64,000 nucleotides of DNA. It comes from Pachyseris speciosa. Taxonomy: Eukaryota; Cnidaria; Anthozoa; Scleractinia; Pachyseridae. The notes under the pieces are model-generated. The model had not been told where the DNA came from and searched no databases. It saw nothing but the letters and a program-made list of their open reading frames with translations. Positions 53,601 through 64,000 of the stretch are shown here, piece after piece. Position numbers and translations under genes: made by a program. The stretch's first letter is position 1, and each line of letters begins with the position of its first letter. The stretch is taken from positions 472,501-536,500 of the forward strand of contig JAEMWC010000244.1 of the NCBI GenBank assembly GCA_016490735.1. Reading direction: 5' to 3'.

Positions 53601-56600
53601 TTTAAAATGTTGAATTTAAAGAATAATAATTCGGAATATTTAGCTAGGGATGGATCTCATCACCTCAAAAGTATGGGCGTGCCGCCTGTAAACTTAAGAG
53701 GGAGCGGAAACCCTTACAACAATAAGTCATTACATTAAAAGTGTTGAATTTAAAGAACAATTATTTATAAAATTTACCTAGGAATGGATCTCATCACCTC
53801 AAAAGTATGGGCGCGCCGCCTGTAAACTTAAGAGGGAGCGGACACCCTTACAGTTTTAAGGCATTACATTAGAAATGTTGAATTTAAAGAATAATTTATG
53901 AAATTTAGCTAGGGATGGATCTCATCACCTCAAAAGTATGGGCGCGCCGCCTGTAAACTTAAGAGGGAGCGGAAACCCTTACAACAATAAGTCATTACAT
54001 TTAAAATGTTGAATTTAAAGAACAATTATTTATAAAATTTACCTAGGAATGGATCTCATCACCTCAAAAGTATGGGCGCGCCGCCTGTAAACTTAAGAGG
54101 GAGCGGAAACCCTTACAATTCTAAGTCATTACATTTAAAATGTTGAATTTAAAGAATAATAATTCGGAATATTTAGCTAGGGATGGATCTCATCACCTCA
54201 ACAGTATGGGCGTGCCGCCTGTAAACTTAAGAGGGAGCGGAAACCCTTACAACAATAAGTCATTACATTAAAAGTGTTGAATTTAAAGAACAATTATTTA
54301 TAAAATTTACCTAGGAATGGATCTCATCACCTCAAAAGTATGGGCGCGCCGCCTGTAAACTTAAGAGGGAGCGGAAACCCTTACAATTCTAAGTCATTAG
54401 ATTTAAAATGTTGAATTTAAAGAATAATAATTCGGAATATTTAGCTAGGGATGGATCTCATCACCTCAACAGTATGGGCGTGCCGCCTGTAAACTTAAGA
54501 GGGAGCGGAAACCCTTACAACAATAAGTCATTACATTAAAAGTGTTGAATTTAAAGAACAATTATTTATAAAATTTACCTAGGAATGGATCTCATCACCT
54601 CAAAAGTATGGGCGCGCCGCCTGTAAACTTAAGAGGGAGCGGAAACCCTTACAATTCTAAGTCATTAGATTTAAAATGTTGAATTTAAAGAACAATTATT
54701 TATAAAATTTAGCTAAGGATGGATCTCATCACCTCAAAAGTATGGGCGCGCCGCCTGTAAACTTAAGAGGGAGCGGAAACCCTTACAGTTTTAAGTCATT
54801 ACATTTAAAATGTTGAATTTAAAGAATAATAATTCGGAATATTTAGCTAGGGATGGATCTCATCACCTCAAAAGTATGGGCGTGCCGCCTGTAAACTTGA
54901 GAGGGAGCGGAAACCCTTACAACAATAAGTCATTACATTAAAAGTGTTGAATTTAAAGAACAATTATTTATAAAATTTACCTAGGAATGGATCTCATCAT
55001 CTCAAAAGTATGGGCGCGCCGCCTGTAAACTTAAGAGGGAGCGGACACCCTTACAGTTTTAAGGCATTACATTAGAAATGTTGAATTTAAAGAATAATTT
55101 ATGAAAGTTAGCTAGGGATGGATCTCATCACCTCAAAAGTATGGGCGCGCCGCCTGTAAACTTAAGAGGGAGCGGAAACCCTTACAACAATAAGTCATTA
55201 CATTTAAAATGTTGAATTTAAAGAACAATTATTTATAAAATTTACCTAGGAATGGATCTCATCACCTCAAAAGTATGGGCGCGCCGCCTGTAAACTTAAG
55301 AGGGAGCGGAAACCCTTACAACAATAAGTCATTACATTTAAAATGTTGAATTTAAAGAACAATTATTTATAAAATTTACCTAGGAATGGATCTCATCACC
55401 TCAAAAGTATGGGCGCGCCGCCTGTAAACTTAAGAGGGAGCGGAAACCCTTACAACAATAAGTCATTACATTTAAAATGTTAAATTTAAAGAACAATTAT
55501 TTATAAAATTTAGCTAGGGATGGATCTCATCACCTCAAAAGTATGGGCGCGCCGCCTGTAAACTTAAGAGGGAGCGGAAACCCTTACAACAATAAGTCAT
55601 TACATTTAAAATGTTGAATTTAAAGAACAATTATTTATAAAATTTAGCTAGGGATGGATCTCATCACCTCAGAAGTATGGGCGCGCCGCCTGTAAACTTA
55701 AGAGGGAGCGGAAACCCTTACAGTATTAAGCTATTAGATTTAAAATGTTGTAATTAAAAAACTGTTATTTCTACGGACATTTCATTCACTTTAAGATGCT
55801 GCAGGAAATGTTGGTTCAATTTAAAGAAATTGATTCGAAGTAATTTATTCATGAATTAGCTTACTGGTTATTTATAAAGCTCTTAATTATTCTGCTTGTA
55901 CTTATCTTGTTTTGGCGCGCTTTCTGAATCTTGGCGGGCTTTTCTTTTCTTTCGTTTCTCCCGATGTTTGTTGTGAGGTTTTCTTGATTTGTACGTCCAT
56001 CGTTTGATTCTGCGTCAAATGGTTTATATCACAGTGATGTTAAGTTCGATGACTTTGATTTGGGTCCATCACTGGTTAGTATATCTAATGGCTGTTTATG
56101 GCGCTCTTCAGAGAGACGAAAGCATCTGCTCGCAAGATGTCCGGTACAGAGGCATTTGTGAGGCTCATAAGCTTATTACCGGCAAGCATGACACTAAATA
56201 CAGTCGATCGCCACATCAACATCCTTGAACCATTGTTTCCAAAATGGGCCTCCATTTCCATCATGAAGATCGGTGATCTACACGGCGGATTTCATCACGA
56301 AATAAACTGAATATTTTTGCTTAAAACGATTGTTTACGCGTACCAAGTATTTTAACGCGAGCAACGAGATTGGGCCAGCAAAAGTGTAGCTATGTTGCCA
56401 GAATTGCCATGATTTTCCAACACTGAACAAAGCGAAGAGTTACCGAAAATAGATTGATCAAATTTACCTTTGCTAGATATTAACTATTAAAGTCTGTCTT
56501 TCCGTTCCACTGAAATCGACAACAATAACAAAGTCACAGACAGATTCGGATTAATGAACACACTTGAAGTGTGCAAAGGCATGTGTGAAAACTAATTAAC

Positions 56601-56696
56601 TCATCAGTGCCTGACCGCAATGCGTCGCCATTCGTGACTGTCACCATAGAAATACGCTCTCCTGGTGCGCGCACTAAAATCGAGCCTCTAGCTTGG
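47623..56696. mobile_element. 9.07 kb unit with inverted ends and CATGAG flanks, carrying the satellite array
   Basis: The left end is AAGTTAGAGCCTCGATTTTA; the right end, reverse complemented, is AAGCTAGAGGCTCGATTTTA. CATGAG is found directly before (47617-47622) and after (56697-56702). Paralog B lacks the whole block at the matching place upstream of its ATG. Left arm 47623-48760 and right arm 55760-56696 are unique; the 7 kb between is the 134-bp satellite. Short minus-strand frames (such as 48530-48291) and plus-strand frames (56098-56310) have no recognisable homology. The superfamily is unknown. Confidence 0.55.
48760..55745. repeat. 134-bp satellite array with higher-order structure
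   Basis: About 52 head-to-tail monomers. The phrase CTCATCACCTCAAAAGTATG recurs at 134-bp steps from 48841 to 55660, except for five 131-bp monomers ending at 50312, 51515, 52718, 53921 and 55124. These are exactly 1203 bp apart (nine monomers). Diagnostic variants (CAACAGTATGGGCGTG, ATGTTAAATTT, CTTGAGAGG, CATCATCTC) further show a 3609-bp repeat. Most monomers hold GGCGCGCC, with CpG to TpG variants (GGCGTGCC). No ORF. Edge monomers are degenerate. Confidence 0.95.
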
Positions 56697-56739
56697 CATG
56701 AGTTATGCCGTGTTTACATTCAAACGTTTACTGCGGTTT

Positions 56740-57125
56740 AAAGGAGCACTGTCACCCGGATTTTTGCTGTTTTAGGTTCAATTCTACCAAAATTACTGCC
56801 TTTTACCTGTTATCGTGCAAAAATGCTCCTACAGAATCAGCAAGATGAATTCCAATGAAATTTTAGCAGGAAGAGTTAACCATAAGAATTTTTTTGGTGA
56901 TTTTTCAATGCATAGCTTGAAATTTTGAAAAAACTGGCAAGTTTTTTCAAATTTCAATCCATTTCCATCCTCGTCATCTCACATGGAATACAGAAGTTTA
57001 TGGTGTCAATGCAGTACTACAGTCTTTGGCAGCAAAACTAGACCATTATTTTAAGGTTTCCACTGATGCATTGGCAGTTTTAAGCTTTTCAAAGTGATGG
57101 TACAATAGCGTGACACTGCCCCTTT
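56740..57125. mobile_element. Nested MITE with AAAGGxGCAxTGTCAC ends
   Basis: The left end is AAAGGAGCACTGTCAC; the right end, reverse complemented, is AAAGGGGCAGTGTCACG. It is non-coding and sits within the Harbinger-like element. Confidence 0.6.
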
Positions 57126-57199
57126 AAATTGACCGAGGTCAAGTTAACTGAACCTAAGTAGATTAGTGCAGTGTTTTATACTGGCTCAAATAACCAAAG

Positions 57200-57593
57200 T
57201 TAATCTGTCAACACTGCCAAAAATCGAATTGGCGGGAAATACAAGCTAATGCGCGCAATTTTTAAAACATGGTCGGTATTAACAAGAAAGCGGTGGCTCT
57301 GATAGTCATTGCCTTTTTCTTTTTCTGAAGATGAGTGAATTTCTTGCGCTCCTTGCAATTGAGAGCCATAGAACGGCGGCACAGCATATTGAGGTTGCGG
57401 GTAGTAAGGGAAATACATTCGCGAATATTGTTGCTGTGGATCTTGCCTGGAAAAAAACCGAAAACAAATAAATAATCTGTTTTATCCGGATAAAAAAAAA
57501 GTGTGAGTGGAATGAAGTGGAGACGTAATACATCGCTTACCTTTCGGTTTGACTGCCGTAATAATTCAAAAATGTGTCCTTATTTTGTTCCAT
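57200..57593 (-). CDS. Two-exon 99-residue reading frame inside the Harbinger-like element (hypothetical)
   Basis: Exon 1 is 57593-57541 (MEQNKDTFLNYYGSQTE, phase 2, donor GTAAGC) and exon 2 is 57446-57200 (acceptor TTTTTTTCCAG). Splicing keeps the frame and yields a 99-residue protein. It has a Tyr/Pro/Gln-rich segment (DPQQQYSRMYFPYYPQPQYA, then VPPFYGSQLQ) and a stop at 57200. I do not recognise the protein. Harbinger elements often carry a transposase and a MYB-like gene, so this could be the 5' part of one, kept after internal deletion. It could also be a captured host exon pair or chance. Confidence 0.4.
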
Positions 57594-57909
57594 TTTGCTA
57601 GAGCACGAAACGTGGCGCAAAGAAAGCCTGAACTCGGCGAATAAAACATGAAACGTGACAGGGAAACGTGAACTCGCGATAAATCAAAAAAACTTCACCG
57701 CAACCGGATGTATCTGTCAATTTGACCTCGGTTACCGAGCTAAACCAAGCCAAATCACTGCATCATTATCGCTTTTACCGTGGTTAAATTTCCTTTGTCT
57801 TTTGCCGCATTTACTGAGGTATTAATTGATGTTTACATTGACCAAAAATTTACCTTGGTAAGTAAACTCTTTTACCGCGGTAAAAATCCCAAGTGTAAAC
57901 ACGGCATTA

Positions 57910-58083
57910 GGTAGTCAACTGAAAGAGGAAAGACCTGGCCTATTGTTTATTATACGCAGCTTACTCAAGCAGCAGTGCGTGAAACCTCGTTCCCAAGTGA
58001 ACGAAGCCGGCATAAATCTAGCCTCCCATGCAAGTGTTTTTTAGGGGAATTGTTTTTCACCTCCTCCTCACAAACCTTGACAA
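57910..58083 (-). promoter_or_regulatory. Displaced upstream block of paralog A
   Basis: This is the counterpart of 15455-15632. It now lies more than 10 kb from the ATG of paralog A because two elements (47623-56696 and 56706-57906) inserted in between. Confidence 0.45.
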
Positions 58084-58850
58084 AATTAATGCTGAAATAC
58101 AACTCCCCTAAGAACGTGGGATGCTACCATAAATCTTGCTAAACAAACTAAAACAGTCCAATAGTAAGCAAGCTTAAGATTCGAAAGCGGTTAATAACAA
58201 TGTAGTTCAAGTGACTCAAGTCGATCGTAAATCAATTTTGAGTAATTAGCTCGGTCACACGCCTTAAAACGCCATAAAGGGTAGTCTTACTTGTCGAAGA
58301 CGAAATGATTGGCTGACTAGTCTCATTAATTAGCTTCTTTACTCGATCTTTGTATCATATAGCCTGTAACTTGTTCTTATTCTTCATAGTATTATAATGC
58401 ATAGTCTTAAGCTTGACGGTTATTACTTTACATTTTACCTAAGACATGTACTTGTGTTTCCTTTCACTTGATGTAAATTGTTTCTAAAATACATTCAGGG
58501 AGATTCAAAAAAACGTTATGGTCTTACAAATCAAATCTCTGCCCGGACGTGTCTCCACTACATGAACCGATGTCAGATTTTTATCTCTGCTTATAATTTG
58601 CTTTGTTTCAAAAAGTCAAAAATAGAAGAAAGGTCAAAAGTTCAGTTTTTAAAGTTTATTGTGGACTACTTAGAGGATAATATAAGGAAATAAAATACCG
58701 TATAAAAAAGGAAAATATATACATACACAGGAAAAGAATAAGTAAGCCGGATAAAACAGATCTGTTGCTATGTCAATCACTAAAGTAGCCAAAGCTTTCG
58801 TGTTGGTCGCTGTCATGTTGAAATAAATAAGATTTATTTTTTACAGGGGA
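58084..58850. other. Intergenic AT-rich sequence
   Basis: A 71-codon frame at 58478-58693 (ending FLKFIVDYLEDNIRK) has no recognised homology and may be a LINE remnant. Nothing else is supported. Confidence 0.35.
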
Positions 58851-58859
58851 TTGTGCAGA

Positions 58860-59928
58860 GTCAATTTTTTATTTTCACTAAAGGCTTAATTTTACGCTTT
58901 AAATTGTGATCTTTTAAAGAGGAATTGCTCTGTTTCATCTGCATGTGCTTTGTGCGATGCACCTGTCGAAGATGCCAAACATTATTTCTTGTTTTGCCCA
59001 AGTTTTGCTGCTCTGCGTGAAATACTTTTAGCCTCTGCTGTGCACTTGTTGGGGGATCAGAATGGCTCTCAGCATCTAATAAGAAAAAAATTGATTGGCT
59101 TCTAAATGGAGTTCCCGGTATTAACTTTGAGGGTCCCCCGGGGGTGGGGGGTCTGTGTTCCCGTGTTCCCTTCAAAATTTTAACTCTGTTCCCTTGTTCC
59201 CGTCCAAAATTACACCTTGTTCCCTTGTTACCCTTTCAAGATTAAATTTTATCTCTTATTCTTTGCATATACGTCCTAATTAACCAATCTGAACAAAACA
59301 AAATAACTGATTGAAGGTCTACAGTGTTGCTGATAAATTTTGATCATTATTTCTGTGATATTTTTGACTTTGTGAGAGTATTTCGTAACAAAAATTAAAA
59401 CAATTCGTAATAGACACGAAAGATGGCAACAAAAACTTGCCAAAGAAATCAGAAAACAGCAGAAAATCTTCTATCGACCCCGCGTTTATGTAAAAAACGT
59501 AGGGCCTTGTAATTTTTTGTGCTTGTTCCCCTGTTCCCTAACCTATTTGATGTTCCCTTGTTCCCTACGATTTTTTGCTTTGTTCCCGTATTCCCATTGC
59601 CAAATTTCCCGTGTTCCCTTGTGCCCCAAAAACCCCTGGGGGACCCTCAACTTTCAACTTAATGAAAACTTGTTTTATGCTGTTCAGTGTTTTATCTCCC
59701 AATCAAATCGTTTCTCGTAATTGAGTCTTTTTATTTATTTATTTCATTTTTATTTTATTTTAGTGTTTTGTTTTCTGTTTTTGTTGTTGTTGTTGTCTTT
59801 GTTGTGTCTTAGCTTTGACCGTGATGTTCGATAATCATGTAAACGGCATACTGAAGCTCTAGCGCTATGTGCTCTTAGAGCAAATGCCGAAAACATATTG
59901 TTTAAATAAAGAACAAATAAATAAATAA
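58860..59928 (+). mobile_element. LINE 3' end interrupted by a MITE
   Basis: Frames read LLKRNCSVSSACALCDAPVE, then DAKHYFLFCPSFAALREILL (C-x2-C, H-x4-C knuckle) and KKIDWLLNGVPGINF. After the MITE they continue QLNENLFYAVQCFISQSNRF and a stop. The 3' UTR ends TTAAATAAAGAACAAATAAA. It is 5' truncated. Confidence 0.75.
59131..59649. mobile_element. MITE with GAGGGTCCCCC ends
   Basis: The 519-bp element has left end GAGGGTCCCCCGGGGGT and right end, reverse complemented, GAGGGTCCCCCAGGGGT. It is flanked by AACTTT on both sides, within the LINE reading frame. The interior is rich in GTTCCCTTGTTCCC motifs. Confidence 0.7.
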
Positions 59929-60049
59929 GGTGAATAGGATAGAATTCGAAAAGAAAAAGAAAAGAAACTCGTTAGCTAATCAGCAGCTTTCAGCTATGAG
60001 ATGTAGATTGGAGTAATTCAATTGTGAGTAAACAGTTCTTTTGAAAAGG

Positions 60050-60485
60050 GTTTTACTCAGCAACAACTTTAATTTACCTTCGGTAGTATTTATAGCACAA
60101 AGGTACTATATTTCGGCTGGCCAAACCAGCCTTCTTCAGATGACAATGAGAATTTACATTGGAAGGGGCGTTTATGTAGTAATATACCGGAAATACGTAA
60201 AACTAAAATGATTGATAGTGTAAAATAATTAATTCACTTTTAATATTGTCTCTTTCGCCTTAGCGTTTTTACCATTATTGCTGCGATTTTCTCGTATTGT
60301 ATCTATGTAAATATTTTAGAGTTTTAGTCAGTACCTCATTAGCACTTTTACAATTGATTATTATATAAGCGCATGTTAAACAAATTTTATCCTTCAACTT
60401 GAAAATGACCGTTGATCGGTCGAAACGTCGCGGTTGCTTTTTAACATTAACGTTTATAGTAAAATAAAATAAAATAAAATAAAAT
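60050..60485. mobile_element. Penelope-like 3' terminal pieces
   Basis: Two short tails of the type seen at the ends of Penelope elements here: TGACCGTTGATCGGTCGAAACGTCG (partly, at 60405-60430), ending in an AAAATA repeat (60461-60485), and an oppositely oriented GAAGAAGGCTGGTTTGGCC at 60120-60140. They are non-coding. Confidence 0.4.
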
Positions 60486-60603
60486 ACTAGAAAAAAATCG
60501 AAAAAATGATAAACTTAATAACAAAAATTAACTAATATGTTTCTTCGCGAATGTTAAGACCTTCAAGATGAATCAGTGTTCTGCCTTTTGAAATTTAAAA
60601 AAC

Positions 60604-60708
60604 TTACAAGGATGACCGAGGAGTTGAACCAGGGACTACCCAGAACAACACCAGCTAGTGGCTACAGCGGGATTAGAACCCGAAGCAACCGCATTGAAAT
60701 CCTATATT
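60604..60708 (-). mobile_element. Truncated tRNA-derived SINE
   Basis: It matches the 6335-6600 SINE (GCTAGCTGGTGTTGTTCTGG-type body on the minus strand) with a decayed B box. Confidence 0.6.
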
Positions 60709-60823
60709 ATATATAATTATATATGATAATAATTATGATAACAGGAAAAAAACGGTATTACTAGAAGAGGCTCGTTGCCATGACGAGAACGCCAGACACG
60801 ACAAAAGAGAAATTAATAACATA

Positions 60824-60824
<1 letters not shown>

Positions 60825-60861
<37 letters not shown>
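60825..60861. repeat. (TAA)n microsatellite
   Basis: About 12 TAA units. Confidence 0.9.
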
Positions 60862-60863
<2 letters not shown>

Positions 60864-60908
60864 GTAATAGCAATAATAAAAGATATTACTAGATCACGAA
60901 CAGATTTC

Positions 60909-61100
60909 ATAGTTTGTGAAGAAATGAAACTATCAACGATAACTCCAAAATAATAATTTAAGAATACTTATCTTCTGAGAATATGTGAAATGTAGTTTTA
61001 GGAAAGTCATTTGAATATTAACTTTTTCCACTTTTCCAGCGTTTGCTCCCTTCAAGACACATGGCTAATTTGTATGACATTATGGAAATCATCATGGCGT
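60909..61100. repeat. Dispersed repeat, copy 2
   Basis: See 26521-26725. This copy has small indels. Confidence 0.65.
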
Positions 61101-62335
61101 GGTAATAGAACAGTTATGAAGGGGCGTTGGAGTTTACGGGCTTTTTGTACCGAAAACCTTCGGTTTCTCGGTTTTGGTATCTGTTACGGTTTGCGGTGTC
61201 TGCTTTTATATATGAGCATTTGGTTTTCGGTTTTTCGCCAAAAAACAAGCGGTTTTTGGATCTGGTATCCGACTTGGTTTTCGGTTTTTCCTATTTGGTT
61301 TTTTTCTTTCCGACGACATCAGTATCATTGTAAGGAACAAACTCACTCGGTTGACGAAGCCTTTTGTGTGTATTGCGCTACTTCCACTTGACCATCAACA
61401 AAGGGGAAACACGACCTACAACAACGACGAATGACCAAAAACACTCGCAAAATATTGCGCTTCGTAACTCAGAGTGAATCGCCTTCAACACCACCGACAC
61501 TCAAGGCTAGCGATAAAGTCACATGACCCGAAAGGGCGCAAAAACAAGTAACAGGGAACCCAGCCGCAACAACCATACCGACGGCAGCAATTCACAAGGC
61601 CAGCAGGATGAGGTATGGGTATCTACTACTAATTTTCTATTTGAAGCAAGGTTGCGACTTGGAAGGGCACTGAGGTTCAATAATCGACTCCTGTTTAAAA
61701 AAAAAACACAAGTCGAGTACTTTTATCTTACGACAGTAAATGTCGCATTAAGTACCCGTTAACGACCAAAAAAGTAACAAAACAAACCGTGCAATCGCAT
61801 GTTAGCCCATTTTACAGTCAAAACAGCTAACGGGCCTCTGATTGCTAAAAGATTTCAATCGAATTTCTGAATAAAAGTTCTCGATGTTCTTGATTTTTGA
61901 TGGAGTTTTTCAGAACTATAGGAAAGCTTTTTGCGATTGCAAAATCCGCAATTGAAACAGCGACTAGAAGATAATTTATACCTGATTAAGCTCGTAGGGA
62001 GTTGGGAGTGCGACGGATGCGAACGCACTGTCTCCCCCACGGGCCGTTTACTAGATTCTAAGTTAGTTACAAAAAATGTTACCGAAAAGTAACTGTAGTA
62101 CCTGCGTCCTGACACGCTTATTGTATAGTTTGACATGAAGCCCAATTTAATGAACCGTTATTTATTTTACTTATGTCCGCTATGCGACCCCTTGCTATGT
62201 CAATACTATTAACTTGCTATTTACCGGGGCCCAGCCGCAGGCTGGGGCAGCGGTCTTAAAATGCAGACGGTTCGTTTTCTCAACGTTACGTTCTTGGGTA
62301 AGTACGTAGTGTAACTATCATATAGTGGTTTACCG
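61100..62335. other. Intergenic sequence with GGTTTTCGGTTTTT-type low complexity
   Basis: 61135-61310 is dominated by TTTCGGTTTT motifs. The rest has no recognised feature. ORFs of 60-126 codons here show no family similarity. Confidence 0.35.
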
Positions 62336-62339
62336 TGGT

Positions 62340-64000
62340 CAAATATGGTGTGGCAAGTATTAGTCGTATACATGGACATACATGGGTATACATGGCCATA
62401 CACGGCCATACACGGATATACCTTGCCATACATGAGCGTACACGGGCATACACAAGTATACTTGAATATACATGGGCATACATGGCGATACAAGTGCGTA
62501 CACGGCTATACCTGGGCGTACATGGCCATACACAAGTATAAATGGCCATAAACGGGCACACATGGCCATACACGGGCATACATGGACATAAACGGGCGTA
62601 CACGGCTATACAGGGGCATACATGGCCATACAAAAGTATACATGGACATACACGGGTATACACGGGCATACACGGGTGTACACGGCTATCTCCGGGCATA
62701 CATGGCTATACACGGGCATACATGGCCATAAACAAGTATACATGGACATACACGGGTATACATGGCCATACACGGGCATATATGGCCATACACGGGCGTA
62801 CACGACTATACACGGGCATACATGGCCATACACAAGTATACATGGACATACACGGGCATACACAGGTATACATCGACAAACACGGGCATACACAAGTATA
62901 CATGGACATACACGGGTATACATGGCCATACATGGGCATACATGGCCATACACGGGCATATATGGCCATGCACGGGCCTACAGGGCTATAAACGCGCATA
63001 CATGGCCATACACAAGTATACATGGACATACACGGGTAAACATGGCCATACACTGGTGTACACGGCTATACCCGGGCATGCACGGCTATACACGGGCATA
63101 CCTGGCCATACTCAAGTATACATGGATACACACGGGTATACATGGCCATACACGGGCGTACACGGCTATAAACGGGCATATATGGCCATACACTGGTGTA
63201 CATCCGCATACACACGTGTACACGGGCACACACAAGTATACATGGACATACACGGGTATACATGGCCTTACACGGGCATACATGGCCATACACGGGCATA
63301 CACGGCTATACACGGGCATACATGGCCATACACAAGTATACATGGACATACACGGGTATACATGGCCATACACGGGTGTACACGGCTATACACGGGCATA
63401 CATGGCCATACACAAGTATACATGGCCATACACGGACATGCATGGCTATACACGGGCATACATGGCCATACACTAGCGTACATGAGCATACACAGGTATA
63501 CACGGGCATACAAAAGTATACATGGACATACATGGGTATACATGGCCATACACGGGCGGCGTACATGGGTATAAACGACCATACACAAGTATACATGAAC
63601 ATACACGGGTATACACGGGCGTACACAGGTATACACGGACATACACGGCTATACAAGGGCATACATGGCCATACACAAGTATACATGAACATACACGGGT
63701 ATACACGGGCGTACACAGGTATACACGGACATACACGGCTATACACGGGCATACATGGCCATACACAAGTATACATGGACGTACAAGGGCGTACGTGGGT
63801 ATACACGAGCATACACGGCTGTACACGGGCATACATGGCCATACACGGGCATACACAAGTGTACATGGACATACACGGGTATACATGGGTATACATGGCC
63901 ATAGACGGCCATACACGGATATACATGGCCTTACATGGGCGTACACGGGCATACACAAGTATACTTGGACATACGTGGGCATACATGGCCATACACGGGC
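62340..64000. repeat. 10-bp minisatellite array (CATACxxGGx), runs off right edge
   Basis: Tandem 10-mers alternate types such as CATACACGGG, CATACATGGC, CATACACAAG and TATACATGGA. The 10-bp register holds from about 62340 to 63560, with one shift near 63560. Since 10 is not a multiple of 3, every frame reads the same 10-residue cycle (TGIHGHTRAY type on plus, CPCxPVYARV type on minus). No stops occur, and long spurious ORFs overlap on both strands. Confidence 0.95.

Larger units (their letters stand above)
56706..57906 (-). mobile_element. Harbinger-like 1.2 kb element
   Basis: Perfect 13-bp inverted ends TGCCGTGTTTACA and TGTAAACACGGCA, with TTA on both sides (56703-56705 and 57907-57909), fit PIF/Harbinger. 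It contains a nested MITE (56740-57125) and a minus-strand two-exon reading frame (57593-57200). It lies directly next to the right CATGAG of the 9 kb unit. Confidence 0.7.

Noticed and set aside
48760..55745. CRISPR array
   Set aside because: The repeats are 134-bp monomers in direct tandem without unique spacers, in a eukaryotic context.
62335..63992. Long overlapping ORFs on both strands, up to 284 codons
   Set aside because: They all arise from a 10-bp tandem repeat with no stop in any frame; there is no sign of coding constraint.

Overview
This is a eukaryotic, intron-rich, transposon-dense window. I read it as nuclear DNA of a cnidarian, most likely a stony coral or another hexacoral. 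That is an inference from the mix of Penelope-like elements, Tx1/L1-like and CR1/L2-like LINEs, a Ty3/Gypsy-type LTR element, tRNA-derived SINEs, TIR/foldback MITEs and a von Willebrand factor A domain 7 (VWA7)-like gene. There are no bacterial operons, rRNA genes or CRISPR arrays.

Host genes: two head-to-tail VWA7-like paralogs lie on the minus strand. Paralog A (47585 down to 27248) is complete. Nine exons with GT-AG introns join without a frame break into about 1263 residues: signal peptide, VWA7-type N-terminal region, VWA/MIDAS domain, a long beta-rich region, one transmembrane helix and a short tail. Paralog B (15425 down to 1309, then off the left edge) shows exons 1-3 only; its exon lengths and phases are identical to those of A. 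The duplication includes about 180 bp of upstream sequence (15455-15632 and 57910-58083). One paralog can therefore serve as the empty site that dates insertions in the other.

Layout: 1-1085, LINE 3' end in B intron 3; 1309-3529, B exons 3 and 2; 3530-14586, B intron 1, holding a Penelope piece, a 5.7 kb TIR unit with TTA flanks and nested elements, LINE pieces and a 0.95 kb B-specific insertion; 14587-15425, B exon 1; 15.6-27.2 kb, intergenic, with Penelope pieces, a 1.8 kb inverted-repeat element, SINEs and a decayed Gypsy element (20882-26069); 27248-47585, gene A, whose intron 1 carries a nested LINE complex and a TTAA-flanked MITE; 47623-56696, a 9.07 kb unit with inverted termini and CATGAG flanks that holds a 7 kb satellite of 134-bp monomers with 1203-bp and 3609-bp higher-order periods; 56706-57906, a Harbinger-like 1.2 kb element with a two-exon reading frame; 58.1-62.3 kb, repeats and LINE remains; 62.34-64.0 kb, a 10-bp minisatellite that is open in all six frames.

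Most notable: (i) the satellite-carrying 9 kb unit sits only about 37 bp upstream of paralog A's ATG; (ii) paralog A has lost two residues of an H-x3-D-x3-H motif that B keeps; (iii) the satellite has a clear multi-level higher-order structure.
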